This document shows, piece after piece, positions 1 through 6,547 of a stretch of DNA of 11,064 nucleotides. The notes under the pieces were generated by a model. The model saw only the letters and a program-made list of their open reading frames with translations, was not told the DNA's origin and did no database searches. A program made the position numbers and the translations under genes. Numbering within the stretch: position 1 is the stretch's first letter; each line of letters starts with the position of its first letter. The DNA comes from an uncultured Oscillospiraceae bacterium (GTDB lineage Bacteria > Bacillota > Clostridia > Oscillospirales > Ruminococcaceae): assembly GCA_934454435.1 (NCBI GenBank), contig CAKSGA010000080.1, positions 1 through 11,064 on the forward strand, read 5' to 3'.

Positions 1-201
1 ATGCAGTCCCCGGTGGTGGACACGATAGCCGGGGAGCACCCTGAAATAAAGGTCGGCAAGGTGAACGTTGACGAGCAGCCGGAGCTTGCTTCAGCCTTTG
101 CGGTGGAGAGCATTCCCACACTGGTCATCATAAAGGACGGAATAACCAAGGAGATACTGGTGGGGCTTCACTCCAAGGAGCAGATACTGGAGCAGTTCTG
201 A
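1..201 (+). CDS. Thioredoxin, C-terminal part (5' end outside window)
   Basis: This is the last 66 residues of a thioredoxin-fold protein, a cytosolic disulfide reductase normally about 105 residues long. The residues after the active-site helix are visible. The reading frame is already open at base 1, and the first Met is probably internal, because in thioredoxins a stretch like KMQSPVV directly follows the WCxxC motif, which would lie just left of the window. Supporting marks are the strand and helix VGKVNVDEQPELASAF, the conserved cis-proline loop SIPTLVIIKDG (about residues 37-47) and the final helix SKEQILEQF. The stop is TGA at 199-201. No U-rich terminator follows before the mgtE promoter. 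The WCxxC cysteines cannot be checked here, so a thioredoxin-like variant remains possible. Confidence 0.85.
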   Translation: MQSPVVDTIAGEHPEIKVGKVNVDEQPELASAFAVESIPTLVIIKDGITKEILVGLHSKEQILEQF

Positions 202-224
202 TCAAAATCAAATCTGAAAAGTAT

Positions 225-238
225 GTGAAAATATTCAC
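225..238. repeat. Short inverted repeat just upstream of the mgtE promoter
   Basis: GTGAA-aata-TTCAC is a perfect 5-bp inverted repeat ending 6 bases before the -35 box of the mgtE promoter. It has no T-tract, so it is not a good terminator. It could be a small operator, but at this length chance is a real alternative. Confidence 0.25.
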
Positions 239-244
239 TGCGGG

Positions 245-274
245 TTGACATGTATTTCTCAGCGGGGTTATAAT
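245..274 (+). promoter_or_regulatory. Sigma-70 type promoter for mgtE
   Basis: A perfect -35 box TTGACA (245-250) and a perfect -10 box TATAAT (269-274) are separated by 18 bases. Transcription would begin near 281, leaving an untranslated leader of about 197 nt before the mgtE ATG. Such a near-consensus promoter suggests that control is exerted after initiation, in the leader. Confidence 0.85.
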
Positions 275-320
275 GTAACTGCAAGTAAATTCAAAAGCGA
301 GGTGAGCAGAGTGAGCACAG

Positions 321-470
321 GTGACAGTTACGGGCGAAGTAGGCGCTGTATCTATACGGACTGGACGGCTCTCTCTGCCGCCCGGCTTTCCATGTGCGGA
401 AAAGTATAGGTCGTGCGCTTCTGCCCGGCGTCACTTTCAATCCTTATTGCAGAAATTTGATTGAAAGGTG
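321..470 (+). promoter_or_regulatory. Structured mgtE leader RNA, candidate riboswitch
   Basis: The leader folds by eye into nested helices: GTGAC 321-325 with GTCAC 430-434; CGGGC 331-335 with GCCCG 423-427; AGGCGC 341-346 with GCGCTT 415-420; CTATAC 352-357 with GTATAG 404-409. These enclose two hairpins, CGGC 366-369 / GCCG 377-380 and TTTCC 387-391 / GGAAA 398-402. A further hairpin pairs 432-442 (CACTTTCAATC) with 459-470 (GATTGAAAGGTG, one bulged G) and so buries the mgtE ribosome binding site (464-471). Bases 432-434 belong to both the outermost helix and the site-covering hairpin, so the two states compete. Known mgtE genes are often under the Mg2+-sensing M-box; this leader lacks the M-box segments I remember and is shorter, so the class is unassigned. 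Confidence 0.6.
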
Positions 471-478
471 GTATTGCT

Positions 479-1909
479 ATGGCAATGAACAACGAAAGGG
501 AGATGCTCGTGCAGTCTGCAAACGGCAGACCCGACTATGCAGAGCAGATAGCAGGACTTGTAAGGGGAGATCTCACCCCCAAGACTATCCAGGACAGGAT
601 GGAGGACTACCACGACAGCGACATTGCGGGCGCTGTTCAGCTTCTTGAACCGGCGGAGCGCACACGGCTGTTCAGGTCGATGGAGCCGGATCAGCTCGCA
701 GATGTGTTCGAGTACATCGAGCCGGAGCAGGCGGCGGATTACCTGACCGATGTGGATATCGGCAGGACGGTGCGTCTGGTGGGAAAGATGGAAACGGACG
801 CAGCGGCGGATCTTCTGCGCCAGTTTCCGAAGGACAGGCGGAATCAGGTGATTGCGCTGCTGGACGATGATTTCAGAAGAAAGATGGAGCTTATCGTTTC
901 GTTTGATGAGGACGAGATCGGAAGCCGCATGAGTACAAATTATATCTCGCTGTATTCTGAAATGACCGTCGCAGAGGCGACCCGGGCGCTCATGACCCAG
1001 GCGAAGGAGAACGACAACATCTCAATGCTGTTCGTTACGGCGGAGAATGGGTTCTTCTGCGGTGCAGTGGAGCTCCGCTCGCTGCTGACCGCCGAGAAGC
1101 ATTCGCTGCTGAAGCCGCTTATACAGCAAAGCTTCCCCTATGTCTACGGCACGGAAAAGACCGAGAGCTGCATAGAGCGGCTGAAAAGCTACTCCGAAGC
1201 CAGCGTGCCGGTGCTGGACAGCGGGAACCGCATTCTCGGCGTTATCACGCTTGAGGGTCTGGTAGAGGCAGTAGACGATGAGATGGGCGACGACTACGCA
1301 AAGCTGGGCGGTCTGTCAGCGGAGGAGGACCTCCACGAGCCGCTTCTCGCAAGCCTGAAAAAGCGTATGCCGTGGCTGCTGATACTTCTGGTGCTCGGCA
1401 TGGCGGTTTCCGGAGTGGTCGGGGCGTTCGAGAAAGTGGTGTCGCAGCTCACCATAATAATGGCGTTCCAGTCGCTGATACTGGATATGGCGGGAAATGT
1501 CGGCACTCAGTCCCTGGCGGTGACTATACGTGTGCTGATGGATAAGGAGCTCACCCCCGGAAAGAAGCTGCGCCTTGTGTGCAAGGAGGTCCGGGTGGGA
1601 CTTTTCAGCGGCCTTATCCTGGGCGTGCTGTCGGTGGCGTTCGTGGGGCTTTACATCATGCTCGGCAAGGGGTATGAGGCTTCGTTCGCATTTGCGGTAT
1701 CTGCCTGTATCGGTGCGGCGCTCATGCTCGCAATGGTGATCTCCAGCGCTGTGGGCACCCTGGTCCCTATGTTCTTCAAGAAGATAGGCGTTGACCCGGC
1801 GGTGGCTTCCGGTCCGCTGATAACTACGGTGAACGACCTTGTTGCGGTCGTTACGTACTACGGGCTGAGCTGGATATTGCTTCTCAATGTGCTACATCTC
1901 GGAGGATAA
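479..1909 (+). CDS. mgtE: Magnesium transporter MgtE
   Basis: This 476-residue inner-membrane Mg2+ channel is full length for the family. The cytosolic N domain (about residues 40-140, helical and acidic) is followed by two CBS domains (about 145-205 and 210-270) that act as the Mg2+ sensor in characterised MgtE proteins. Five membrane helices start near residue 298. Pore and family marks are DMAGNVGTQSLAVT (336-349) and, in the last helix, DPAVASGPLITTVNDLV (439-455), where D453 matches the conserved pore aspartate. The start is taken as ATG 479, 7 bases after AAAGGTGG (464-471); an in-frame TTG at 461 lies upstream of that site and is rejected. The gene is monocistronic, between its own promoter and a terminator at 1918. 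Uptake is probably gated by the protein and also controlled through the leader RNA. Confidence 0.95.
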   Translation: MAMNNEREMLVQSANGRPDYAEQIAGLVRGDLTPKTIQDRMEDYHDSDIAGAVQLLEPAERTRLFRSMEPDQLADVFEYIEPEQAADYLTDVDIGRTVRLVGKMETDAAADLLRQFPKDRRNQVIALLDDDFRRKMELIVSFDEDEIGSRMSTNYISLYSEMTVAEATRALMTQAKENDNISMLFVTAENGFFCGAVELRSLLTAEKHSLLKPLIQQSFPYVYGTEKTESCIERLKSYSEASVPVLDSGNRILGVITLEGLVEAVDDEMGDDYAKLGGLSAEEDLHEPLLASLKKRMPWLLILLVLGMAVSGVVGAFEKVVSQLTIIMAFQSLILDMAGNVGTQSLAVTIRVLMDKELTPGKKLRLVCKEVRVGLFSGLILGVLSVAFVGLYIMLGKGYEASFAFAVSACIGAALMLAMVISSAVGTLVPMFFKKIGVDPAVASGPLITTVNDLVAVVTYYGLSWILLLNVLHLGG

Positions 1910-1917
1910 TGATCATG

Positions 1918-1956
1918 TTCCCTGGTGGGTCAAAACCCGCCGGGGAATTTTGTTTT
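1918..1956 (+). terminator. Intrinsic terminator of mgtE
   Basis: A 13-bp uninterrupted stem (1918-1930 with 1935-1947, two G-U pairs) has a CAAA loop and is followed by TTTTGTTTT (1948-1956). It begins 8 bases after the mgtE stop codon. Confidence 0.95.
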
Positions 1957-1969
1957 CTTGAAAAATATA

Positions 1970-1998
1970 TTGCCAGCCGTTGTTTTTTGTGATATAAT
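1970..1998 (+). promoter_or_regulatory. Promoter of the DUF1015 / serine hydrolase operon
   Basis: The -35 box TTGCCA (1970-1975) and the perfect -10 box TATAAT (1993-1998) are 17 bases apart. It lies immediately after the mgtE terminator, with an expected start near 2005. Confidence 0.8.
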
Positions 1999-2010
1999 TG
2001 AGGTGGATCG

Positions 2011-2028
2011 TTCCGTATCCTTACGGAA
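2011..2028 (+). promoter_or_regulatory. Hairpin or operator at the 5' end of the DUF1015 mRNA
   Basis: TTCCGTA-tcct-TACGGAA forms a perfect 7-bp stem with a 4-base loop, about 6 bases after the expected transcription start. It could stabilise the mRNA 5' end or be a repressor site. No T-run follows, so it is not a terminator. Confidence 0.45.
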
Positions 2029-2054
2029 ATATATGACGAAAGGAACTTACAGCA

Positions 2055-3308
2055 ATGACAGCATTCACATCAGCGGATATACTCCTCCCGAAGCTGGACG
2101 CAGAGGGCATGACGAAGTGGTCGGTAGTAGCGTGCGACCAGTACACCAGTGAGCCCGACTACTGGAAAAAGACGGCGGAGATCGCCGGCGACGCTCCCTC
2201 CACGCTGAACCTCATCTTCCCGGAGGTGTACCTGGAACAGCCCGGCGCTGACCAGCGTATCGCAGATATAAACAAGACCATGCAGGAGTATCTCGCCAAG
2301 GGACTGTTCAACGAGTACAAGTCCGCACTGATACTCATGCGCCGCACCCAGGCTGACGGAAAGGTGCGTACAGGTCTTGTGGGTGCTATCGACCTGGAGC
2401 AGTACGACTATACCAAGGGCAGCAAGTCCCAGGTACGTGCGACGGAAGCTACCGTAGCTTCCCGCATACCCCCGAGAGTCAGGATACGCCGTGATGCTGC
2501 GCTGGAGCTCCCGCACATAATGATACTTATAGACGATGTGAAGCGCACCGTTATCGAACCCCTGGAAGCAAAGCGTGATCAGCTTACCAGGCTGTACGAC
2601 TTTGACCTCATGCAGAACGGCGGACATCTCGAGGGCTGGCTGGTGGACGGCGAGCATGCAAAGTCCGTTTTTGACGCACTGGACAAGCTGGCGGACAAGG
2701 AGGACTTCAACAGGCGCTATGGCCTTACCGGCGAGGAAGTCCTGCTGTATGCGATGGGCGATGGCAACCATTCCCTTGCCACCGCAAAGGAGTGCTACGA
2801 GCAGAAGAAGCGTGAGGGCGCTCCCGAGGCTGCGCTGGCACGCTACGCCCTCGCAGAGGTGGTAAACCTCCACAGCGAGGCGCTGGAGTTCGAGGCTATC
2901 CACAGAGTTATAACAGATGCCGATACCGCCAGGCTCATGGCGGACATGACCGCTGAGCTGGAGCTCACCGAGGGCACTTCCGGGCAGAGCTTCACAGTAT
3001 TGCTTAACGGCGTGAGGAAGCAGTGGTCCGTAGGCAGACCCACCGCCAACCTGACTGTCGGCAGCCTGCAGCAGTTCCTTGACAAGTGGCTTGCAGAGAA
3101 CGCCGGGAAGATCGACTATATCCACGGCGAGGACGTTGTGGAGAGCCTTTCTTCTGCGAAGAACAGCATTGGCTTCCTGCTGCCATCCATGACCAAGGAG
3201 GAACTTTTCCCCACCGTTATCAAGGACGGCGCACTGCCCAGAAAGACATTCTCCATGGGACACGCCCACGACAAGCGCTTCTATTGCGAAGCAAGAAAGA
3301 TCAAGTGA
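2055..3308 (+). CDS. DUF1015 family protein (ParB/Srx-like, function unproven)
   Basis: This 417-residue soluble protein has the length and motifs of the DUF1015 family. Visible marks are the N-terminal LLPKLDAEGMTKWSVVACDQ, SQVRATE (125-131), the central YAMGDGNHSLATAKE (232-246) and NLHSEALEFEAIHRV (271-285). The GDGNHS motif resembles the DGxHR/DGNHR signature of ParB/sulfiredoxin-fold proteins, a fold that includes free-serine kinases such as SerK and SbnI. From memory, DUF1015 genes often sit beside serine-biosynthesis genes in other Firmicutes, but no such genes are in this window. A kinase role is therefore inference. The start is ATG 2055, 10 bases after AAAGGA (2039-2044). It is first in an operon with the serine hydrolase, whose start lies 8 bases after this stop. 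No signal peptide or membrane segment is seen. Confidence 0.85.
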   Translation: MTAFTSADILLPKLDAEGMTKWSVVACDQYTSEPDYWKKTAEIAGDAPSTLNLIFPEVYLEQPGADQRIADINKTMQEYLAKGLFNEYKSALILMRRTQADGKVRTGLVGAIDLEQYDYTKGSKSQVRATEATVASRIPPRVRIRRDAALELPHIMILIDDVKRTVIEPLEAKRDQLTRLYDFDLMQNGGHLEGWLVDGEHAKSVFDALDKLADKEDFNRRYGLTGEEVLLYAMGDGNHSLATAKECYEQKKREGAPEAALARYALAEVVNLHSEALEFEAIHRVITDADTARLMADMTAELELTEGTSGQSFTVLLNGVRKQWSVGRPTANLTVGSLQQFLDKWLAENAGKIDYIHGEDVVESLSSAKNSIGFLLPSMTKEELFPTVIKDGALPRKTFSMGHAHDKRFYCEARKIK

Positions 3309-3316
3309 GGTAGCAT

Positions 3317-4489
3317 ATGAACCTGGTCAAACTGGAACAGATATCAGACCTGCTGCGCTCCCAGGCGGAGAGCGGAGCGATCAAGGGAGGTTCCGCCTAT
3401 GTGCTGAAGAACGGCAGGCCAATATTCCGCATGAACACAGGCATGGCTGACGAGGCAAGGGGAATAAAGTGGACAAACGATACCATAGTCCGGCTGTATT
3501 CCCTGACAAAGCCGATAACTGCGGCTGCGGCGATGATACTTCTCGACCGTGGAAAGCTCGACCTTTTGGATAAGGTGAGCTGGTACATTCCTGGGTTCAG
3601 GAACCAGACCGTCCTGACGGAGAACGGCAGGGAGCCTGTCCGCACGGAGGTCAGCATAAAGGACCTGCTCAACATGACCTCGGGGCTGTGCTATCCTGAC
3701 AGAAGCTTCCCGGCGGGCAGCGTGATGCAGGATCTGTATGACGGGATATGCGATGAGGTCGCAGCGGGCAAGCCCGTGGACACCATGGAGTATGCGAACC
3801 GGATAGGTCAGCAGCCGCTGGCGTTCCAGCCCGGCGAAAAGTGGCTGTACGGCACCTCTGCGGACGTCCTGGGAGCAGTGATCGAGTGTGTTTCCGGCGA
3901 GAAGTTCGGCGACTTCCTGAGAAAAGAGCTTTTCGAGCCGCTGGGCATGAAAGACACTGATTTCTGGTGCCCTGAGGATAAGCTGTACAGATTTGCCGAG
4001 AACTACGAGGAAAAGGACGGCAGGCTGGAGCCCTGTATGTGGCAGCACCTGGGTCTGACTTATCTTTGCAGGAAGCCTCCGGAGTTCCAGTCCGGCGGCG
4101 CTGGTCTGTGTTCCACGATGGACGATTATGCGGCGTTCGCTGAAATGCTGCTGAACGAGGGTGTTTTCAACGGCAGACGTATCCTCAGCAGGAACGCAGT
4201 CAGATACATGACGTCCAACCAGCTTTCGCAGCAGCAGTTCAGTTCCTGCGACTGGGAGCAGTGCATAGGCTACGGCTACGGAAATCTCATGCGTGTCGCA
4301 ACCGAGGAGAACAGACCCGGTATCTCCATTCACCCCGGTGAGTACGGCTGGGACGGCTGGCTGGGCTGCTTCTGGGCGAACGACCCGGCGAACGGATACA
4401 CGTTCCTGTATTTTATACAGCGCTGCGGCGGTATGGGGTCACGTCCGATAAGACTGATAAAGCAGATAGTTTACGGTTCCGAGGACTGA
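3317..4489 (+). CDS. Beta-lactamase-fold serine hydrolase (class C / EstB-like)
   Basis: This 390-residue protein belongs to the serine beta-lactamase/transpeptidase superfamily (Beta-lactamase, PF00144). The catalytic SxxK is S62-L-T-K65 in RLYSLTKPITAAA. The second motif is Y178-G-T in EKWLYGTSADVLG, replacing the more usual YxN. The third region is HPGEYGWDGWLG (339-350), which resembles the glycine/tryptophan motif of family VIII carboxylesterases more than KTG. There is no signal peptide, so it is cytosolic; an esterase or small-peptide hydrolase is more likely than a beta-lactamase. The substrate is unknown. The start is ATG 3317, with a GTGAGG-type binding site (3305-3310) overlapping the stop of the preceding gene, which suggests translational coupling. 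No terminator is visible between its stop and the next promoter at 4549. Confidence 0.88.
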   Translation: MNLVKLEQISDLLRSQAESGAIKGGSAYVLKNGRPIFRMNTGMADEARGIKWTNDTIVRLYSLTKPITAAAAMILLDRGKLDLLDKVSWYIPGFRNQTVLTENGREPVRTEVSIKDLLNMTSGLCYPDRSFPAGSVMQDLYDGICDEVAAGKPVDTMEYANRIGQQPLAFQPGEKWLYGTSADVLGAVIECVSGEKFGDFLRKELFEPLGMKDTDFWCPEDKLYRFAENYEEKDGRLEPCMWQHLGLTYLCRKPPEFQSGGAGLCSTMDDYAAFAEMLLNEGVFNGRRILSRNAVRYMTSNQLSQQQFSSCDWEQCIGYGYGNLMRVATEENRPGISIHPGEYGWDGWLGCFWANDPANGYTFLYFIQRCGGMGSRPIRLIKQIVYGSED

Positions 4490-4548
4490 TTACTGCAAAA
4501 GCTATAAAAAAATTCGGGAAACCCTGGTATGTATTGTAAAATCCTCTA

Positions 4549-4577
4549 TTGACTTTTGCGGGGTTTTATAATATAAT
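4549..4577 (+). promoter_or_regulatory. Promoter of the response regulator gene
   Basis: The -35 box TTGACT (4549-4554) and the -10 box TATAAT (4572-4577) have a 17-base spacer. The expected start is near 4584, giving a leader of about 68 nt. Confidence 0.85.
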
Positions 4578-4651
4578 AGTTATGTAATGTAACACAGGTT
4601 TTATATTGGCTGATTTAATCAACCGGAAAGAGATATACGGAGGGGATATAC

Positions 4652-5101
4652 ATGGAGGAACGCAACACACTGCTGATAGTTGACGATTTTGAGTTCAACC
4701 GGCTCATGCTGAGCGACACCTTCAGCGACCGCAGGGTCATCGAAGCAGAGAACGGCAAGCGTGCTATCGAGGAATTCGAGAAGAACAAGGACAAGCTGTG
4801 CGCTGTCCTGCTTGATATTATGATGCCGGTGATGGACGGCTTCGGTGTGCTGGAATATCTTGTTGAGAACAAGTATATCAACGATATCCCCGTTTTTATA
4901 ATAAGTGCAGATACTTCTGACAAGTCCCTTTCCAGGGCGTACGATCTCGGAGCGGCGGACGTTATCGCAAAGCCGTTCAATATCCGTTTCGTCCGCAGGA
5001 GGATAAACAACATAATCGAGCTCTACAGCCAGCGCCGTTATCTCAATGTGCTGGTAAAGGAAAAGGGGCTGGAAATACCGTTCCTCAAGGCAGGAAAGTG
5101 A
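4652..5101 (+). CDS. Stand-alone receiver-domain response regulator
   Basis: This 149-residue CheY-like receiver protein carries the full phosphorylation set: acidic pair D11-D12, phospho-acceptor D55 in VLLDIMMPVMDG, S85 in FIISADTS and K107 in IAKPF. After the receiver fold (about 5-120) there is only a short basic and helical tail, RRRINNIIELYSQRRYLNVLV, then 15 or so residues to the stop, with no DNA-binding, GGDEF or HD-GYP output domain. The tail resembles the linker that joins receivers to c-di-GMP output domains in clostridial proteins, so it may act by protein contact or be a receiver that lost its output domain. The start is ATG 4652 behind GGAGGGG (4639-4645). It is monocistronic; no histidine kinase is in the window. 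Confidence 0.92.
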   Translation: MEERNTLLIVDDFEFNRLMLSDTFSDRRVIEAENGKRAIEEFEKNKDKLCAVLLDIMMPVMDGFGVLEYLVENKYINDIPVFIISADTSDKSLSRAYDLGAADVIAKPFNIRFVRRRINNIIELYSQRRYLNVLVKEKGLEIPFLKAGK

Positions 5102-5121
5102 GCCTGACTGAAAAAATGTAC

Positions 5122-5154
5122 AATAAAGCGTGCTTCGGTGCGCTTTATTTTTTT
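5122..5154 (+). terminator. Intrinsic terminator with UUCG tetraloop
   Basis: AATAAAGCGTGC (5122-5133) pairs with GTGCGCTTTATT (5138-5149) around a C(UUCG)G tetraloop and runs into seven T residues (5148-5154). It ends the response regulator transcript. Confidence 0.95.
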
Positions 5155-5174
5155 GCAGGATTTTCAAAAAATGC

Positions 5175-5203
5175 TTGCAAAATTCATTGTGTTATGTTAT
5201 AAT
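5175..5203 (+). promoter_or_regulatory. Promoter of the aspartate aminotransferase gene
   Basis: The -35 box TTGCAA (5175-5180) and the -10 box TATAAT (5198-5203) have a 17-base spacer and sit directly after the preceding terminator. The expected start is near 5210. Confidence 0.8.
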
Positions 5204-5269
5204 GAAATCAATCGAGTTGTGCTGAAGTTACGGCACGATCTTATTATTGCATTAAGAGAGGTCACAAAC

Positions 5270-6547
5270 ATGCTTTATTCACAGATGAGCAAGGAACAGC
5301 TCCAGGCGGAAAAGACAGCGCTTGAGAAGCAGTACGCAGACTACAAGGCAAAGGGCCTGAAGCTGGATATGTCCAGAGGCAAGCCCGCTCCCGAGCAGCT
5401 CAATCTTTCCCTGGATATGCTGCTGCACTGCCTGGACGGCGACTACAAGTCCAGCAACGGCATCGACTGCCGCAACTACGGCGTGCTTGACGGTATCCCC
5501 GAGGCGAAAGCCCTGTTCCAGGAAATGCTCGGCGTTTCTGCTGACGAAGTTATCGTAGGCGGCAACTCCAGCCTTCAGATGATGTATGATACCATTATCC
5601 GTGCAATGCAGCTCGGCGTTCTCGGCAGCGAGAAGCCCTGGTGCAGGTACGATCATGTTAAGTTCCTGTGCCCGGCTCCGGGTTATGACAGACACTTTGC
5701 TATCTGCCAGGCTCTGGGTATCGAGATGATCACCGTTGACTATAAAGAGGACGGTCCCGATATGGATACCATCGAAAAGCTGGTAGCCGAGGACGAGGAG
5801 ATCAAGGGCGTATGGTGCGTTCCTATGTACTCCAACCCGACCGGCATCACCTACTCTGACGAGGTGGTAAAGCGCTTTGCTAATCTCAAGCCCAAGGCTA
5901 AGGACTTCCGTATATTCTGGGATAACGCATACTGCGTACATCACCTTTCCGAGAACCACGATCACCTGCTCAACATCATCGAGGAGTGCAAGAAGGCTGG
6001 CAACCCGAACCTGGTATTCGAGTTCACCTCCACCTCCAAGATATCGTTCCCGGGCGGCGGACTTGCAGTAGTTGCAGCAAGCAAGGAGAACATCGATTTC
6101 ATCAAGAGCCAGATGACCTACCAGACCATCGGTTTCGACAAGCTGAATCAGCTTCGTCATGCAAAGTACTTCAAGGATTTTGAGAGCATCAGCGAGCACA
6201 TGAAGCACCATGCCGCTATAATCCGTCCGAAGTTCGACGTAGTTCTTTATATGCTGGATAAGGAGATCGAGCCCCTGGGTATCGGCAAGTGGAACAAGCC
6301 CAACGGCGGCTACTTCATTTCCTTTGACGCACTGCCCGGCTGTGCAAAGCGCATAGTGTCCCTTGCAAAGGAAGCAGGCGTTGTAATGACCGGCGCCGGC
6401 GCAACGTTCCCTTACGGCAAGGACCCCAAGGACAGCAATATCCGTATCGCTCCGACATTCCCGTCCGTTGACGAGCTCCGTCAGGCTATGGAGATCTTCT
6501 GCGTATGCGTTAAGCTCGCAAGCGTTGAGGTGCTGCTCAATAAGTGA
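5270..6547 (+). CDS. Aspartate aminotransferase, class Ic (AspT-like, PLP enzyme)
   Basis: This 425-residue cytosolic PLP-dependent fold-type I aminotransferase is expected to interconvert aspartate plus 2-oxoglutarate with oxaloacetate plus glutamate. The N-terminus KLDMSRGKPAPEQLNLS and the length match the aspartate aminotransferase group typified by Corynebacterium AspT (PF12897). Visible active-site elements are SNPTG (188-192), the cofactor aspartate D218 and Y221 in FWDNAY, the Schiff-base lysine K257 in TSTSKISFPGGG, and the carboxylate-binding R392 in NIRIAPTFP. The start is ATG 5270 with AGAGAGGT (5255-5262) 7 bases upstream; the frame stays open back to 5138, but that stretch crosses the terminator and promoter. 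The stop TGA overlaps the GTG start of the transposase gene. Substrate specificity is inferred from family only. Confidence 0.9.
   Translation: MLYSQMSKEQLQAEKTALEKQYADYKAKGLKLDMSRGKPAPEQLNLSLDMLLHCLDGDYKSSNGIDCRNYGVLDGIPEAKALFQEMLGVSADEVIVGGNSSLQMMYDTIIRAMQLGVLGSEKPWCRYDHVKFLCPAPGYDRHFAICQALGIEMITVDYKEDGPDMDTIEKLVAEDEEIKGVWCVPMYSNPTGITYSDEVVKRFANLKPKAKDFRIFWDNAYCVHHLSENHDHLLNIIEECKKAGNPNLVFEFTSTSKISFPGGGLAVVAASKENIDFIKSQMTYQTIGFDKLNQLRHAKYFKDFESISEHMKHHAAIIRPKFDVVLYMLDKEIEPLGIGKWNKPNGGYFISFDALPGCAKRIVSLAKEAGVVMTGAGATFPYGKDPKDSNIRIAPTFPSVDELRQAMEIFCVCVKLASVEVLLNK

Noticed and set aside
461..478. In-frame TTG start for mgtE at 461
   Set aside because: It lies upstream of and within the AAAGGTGG binding site; ATG 479 has the right spacing.
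281..478. Classical M-box riboswitch upstream of mgtE
   Set aside because: The gene context and one CTATAC/GTATAG helix fit, but the characteristic long core with its conserved single-stranded blocks is not seen. Kept as an unassigned leader instead.
2070..3269. A 399-codon open frame on the minus strand opposite the DUF1015 gene; similar long antisense frames at 3344-4333, 5279-6709 and 7320-8513
   Set aside because: They mirror the codon bias of the + strand genes, have no ribosome binding site or recognisable domain, and the sense genes are clear family members.
3317..4489. Calling the serine hydrolase an antibiotic-resistance beta-lactamase
   Set aside because: There is no signal peptide, YxN is replaced by YGT and no KTG motif is seen; a cytosolic esterase or peptidase is more likely.
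5138..5269. N-terminal extension of the aminotransferase from a GTG at 5138
   Set aside because: It would begin inside the terminator and run through the promoter; ATG 5270 has a good SD and matches the family start.
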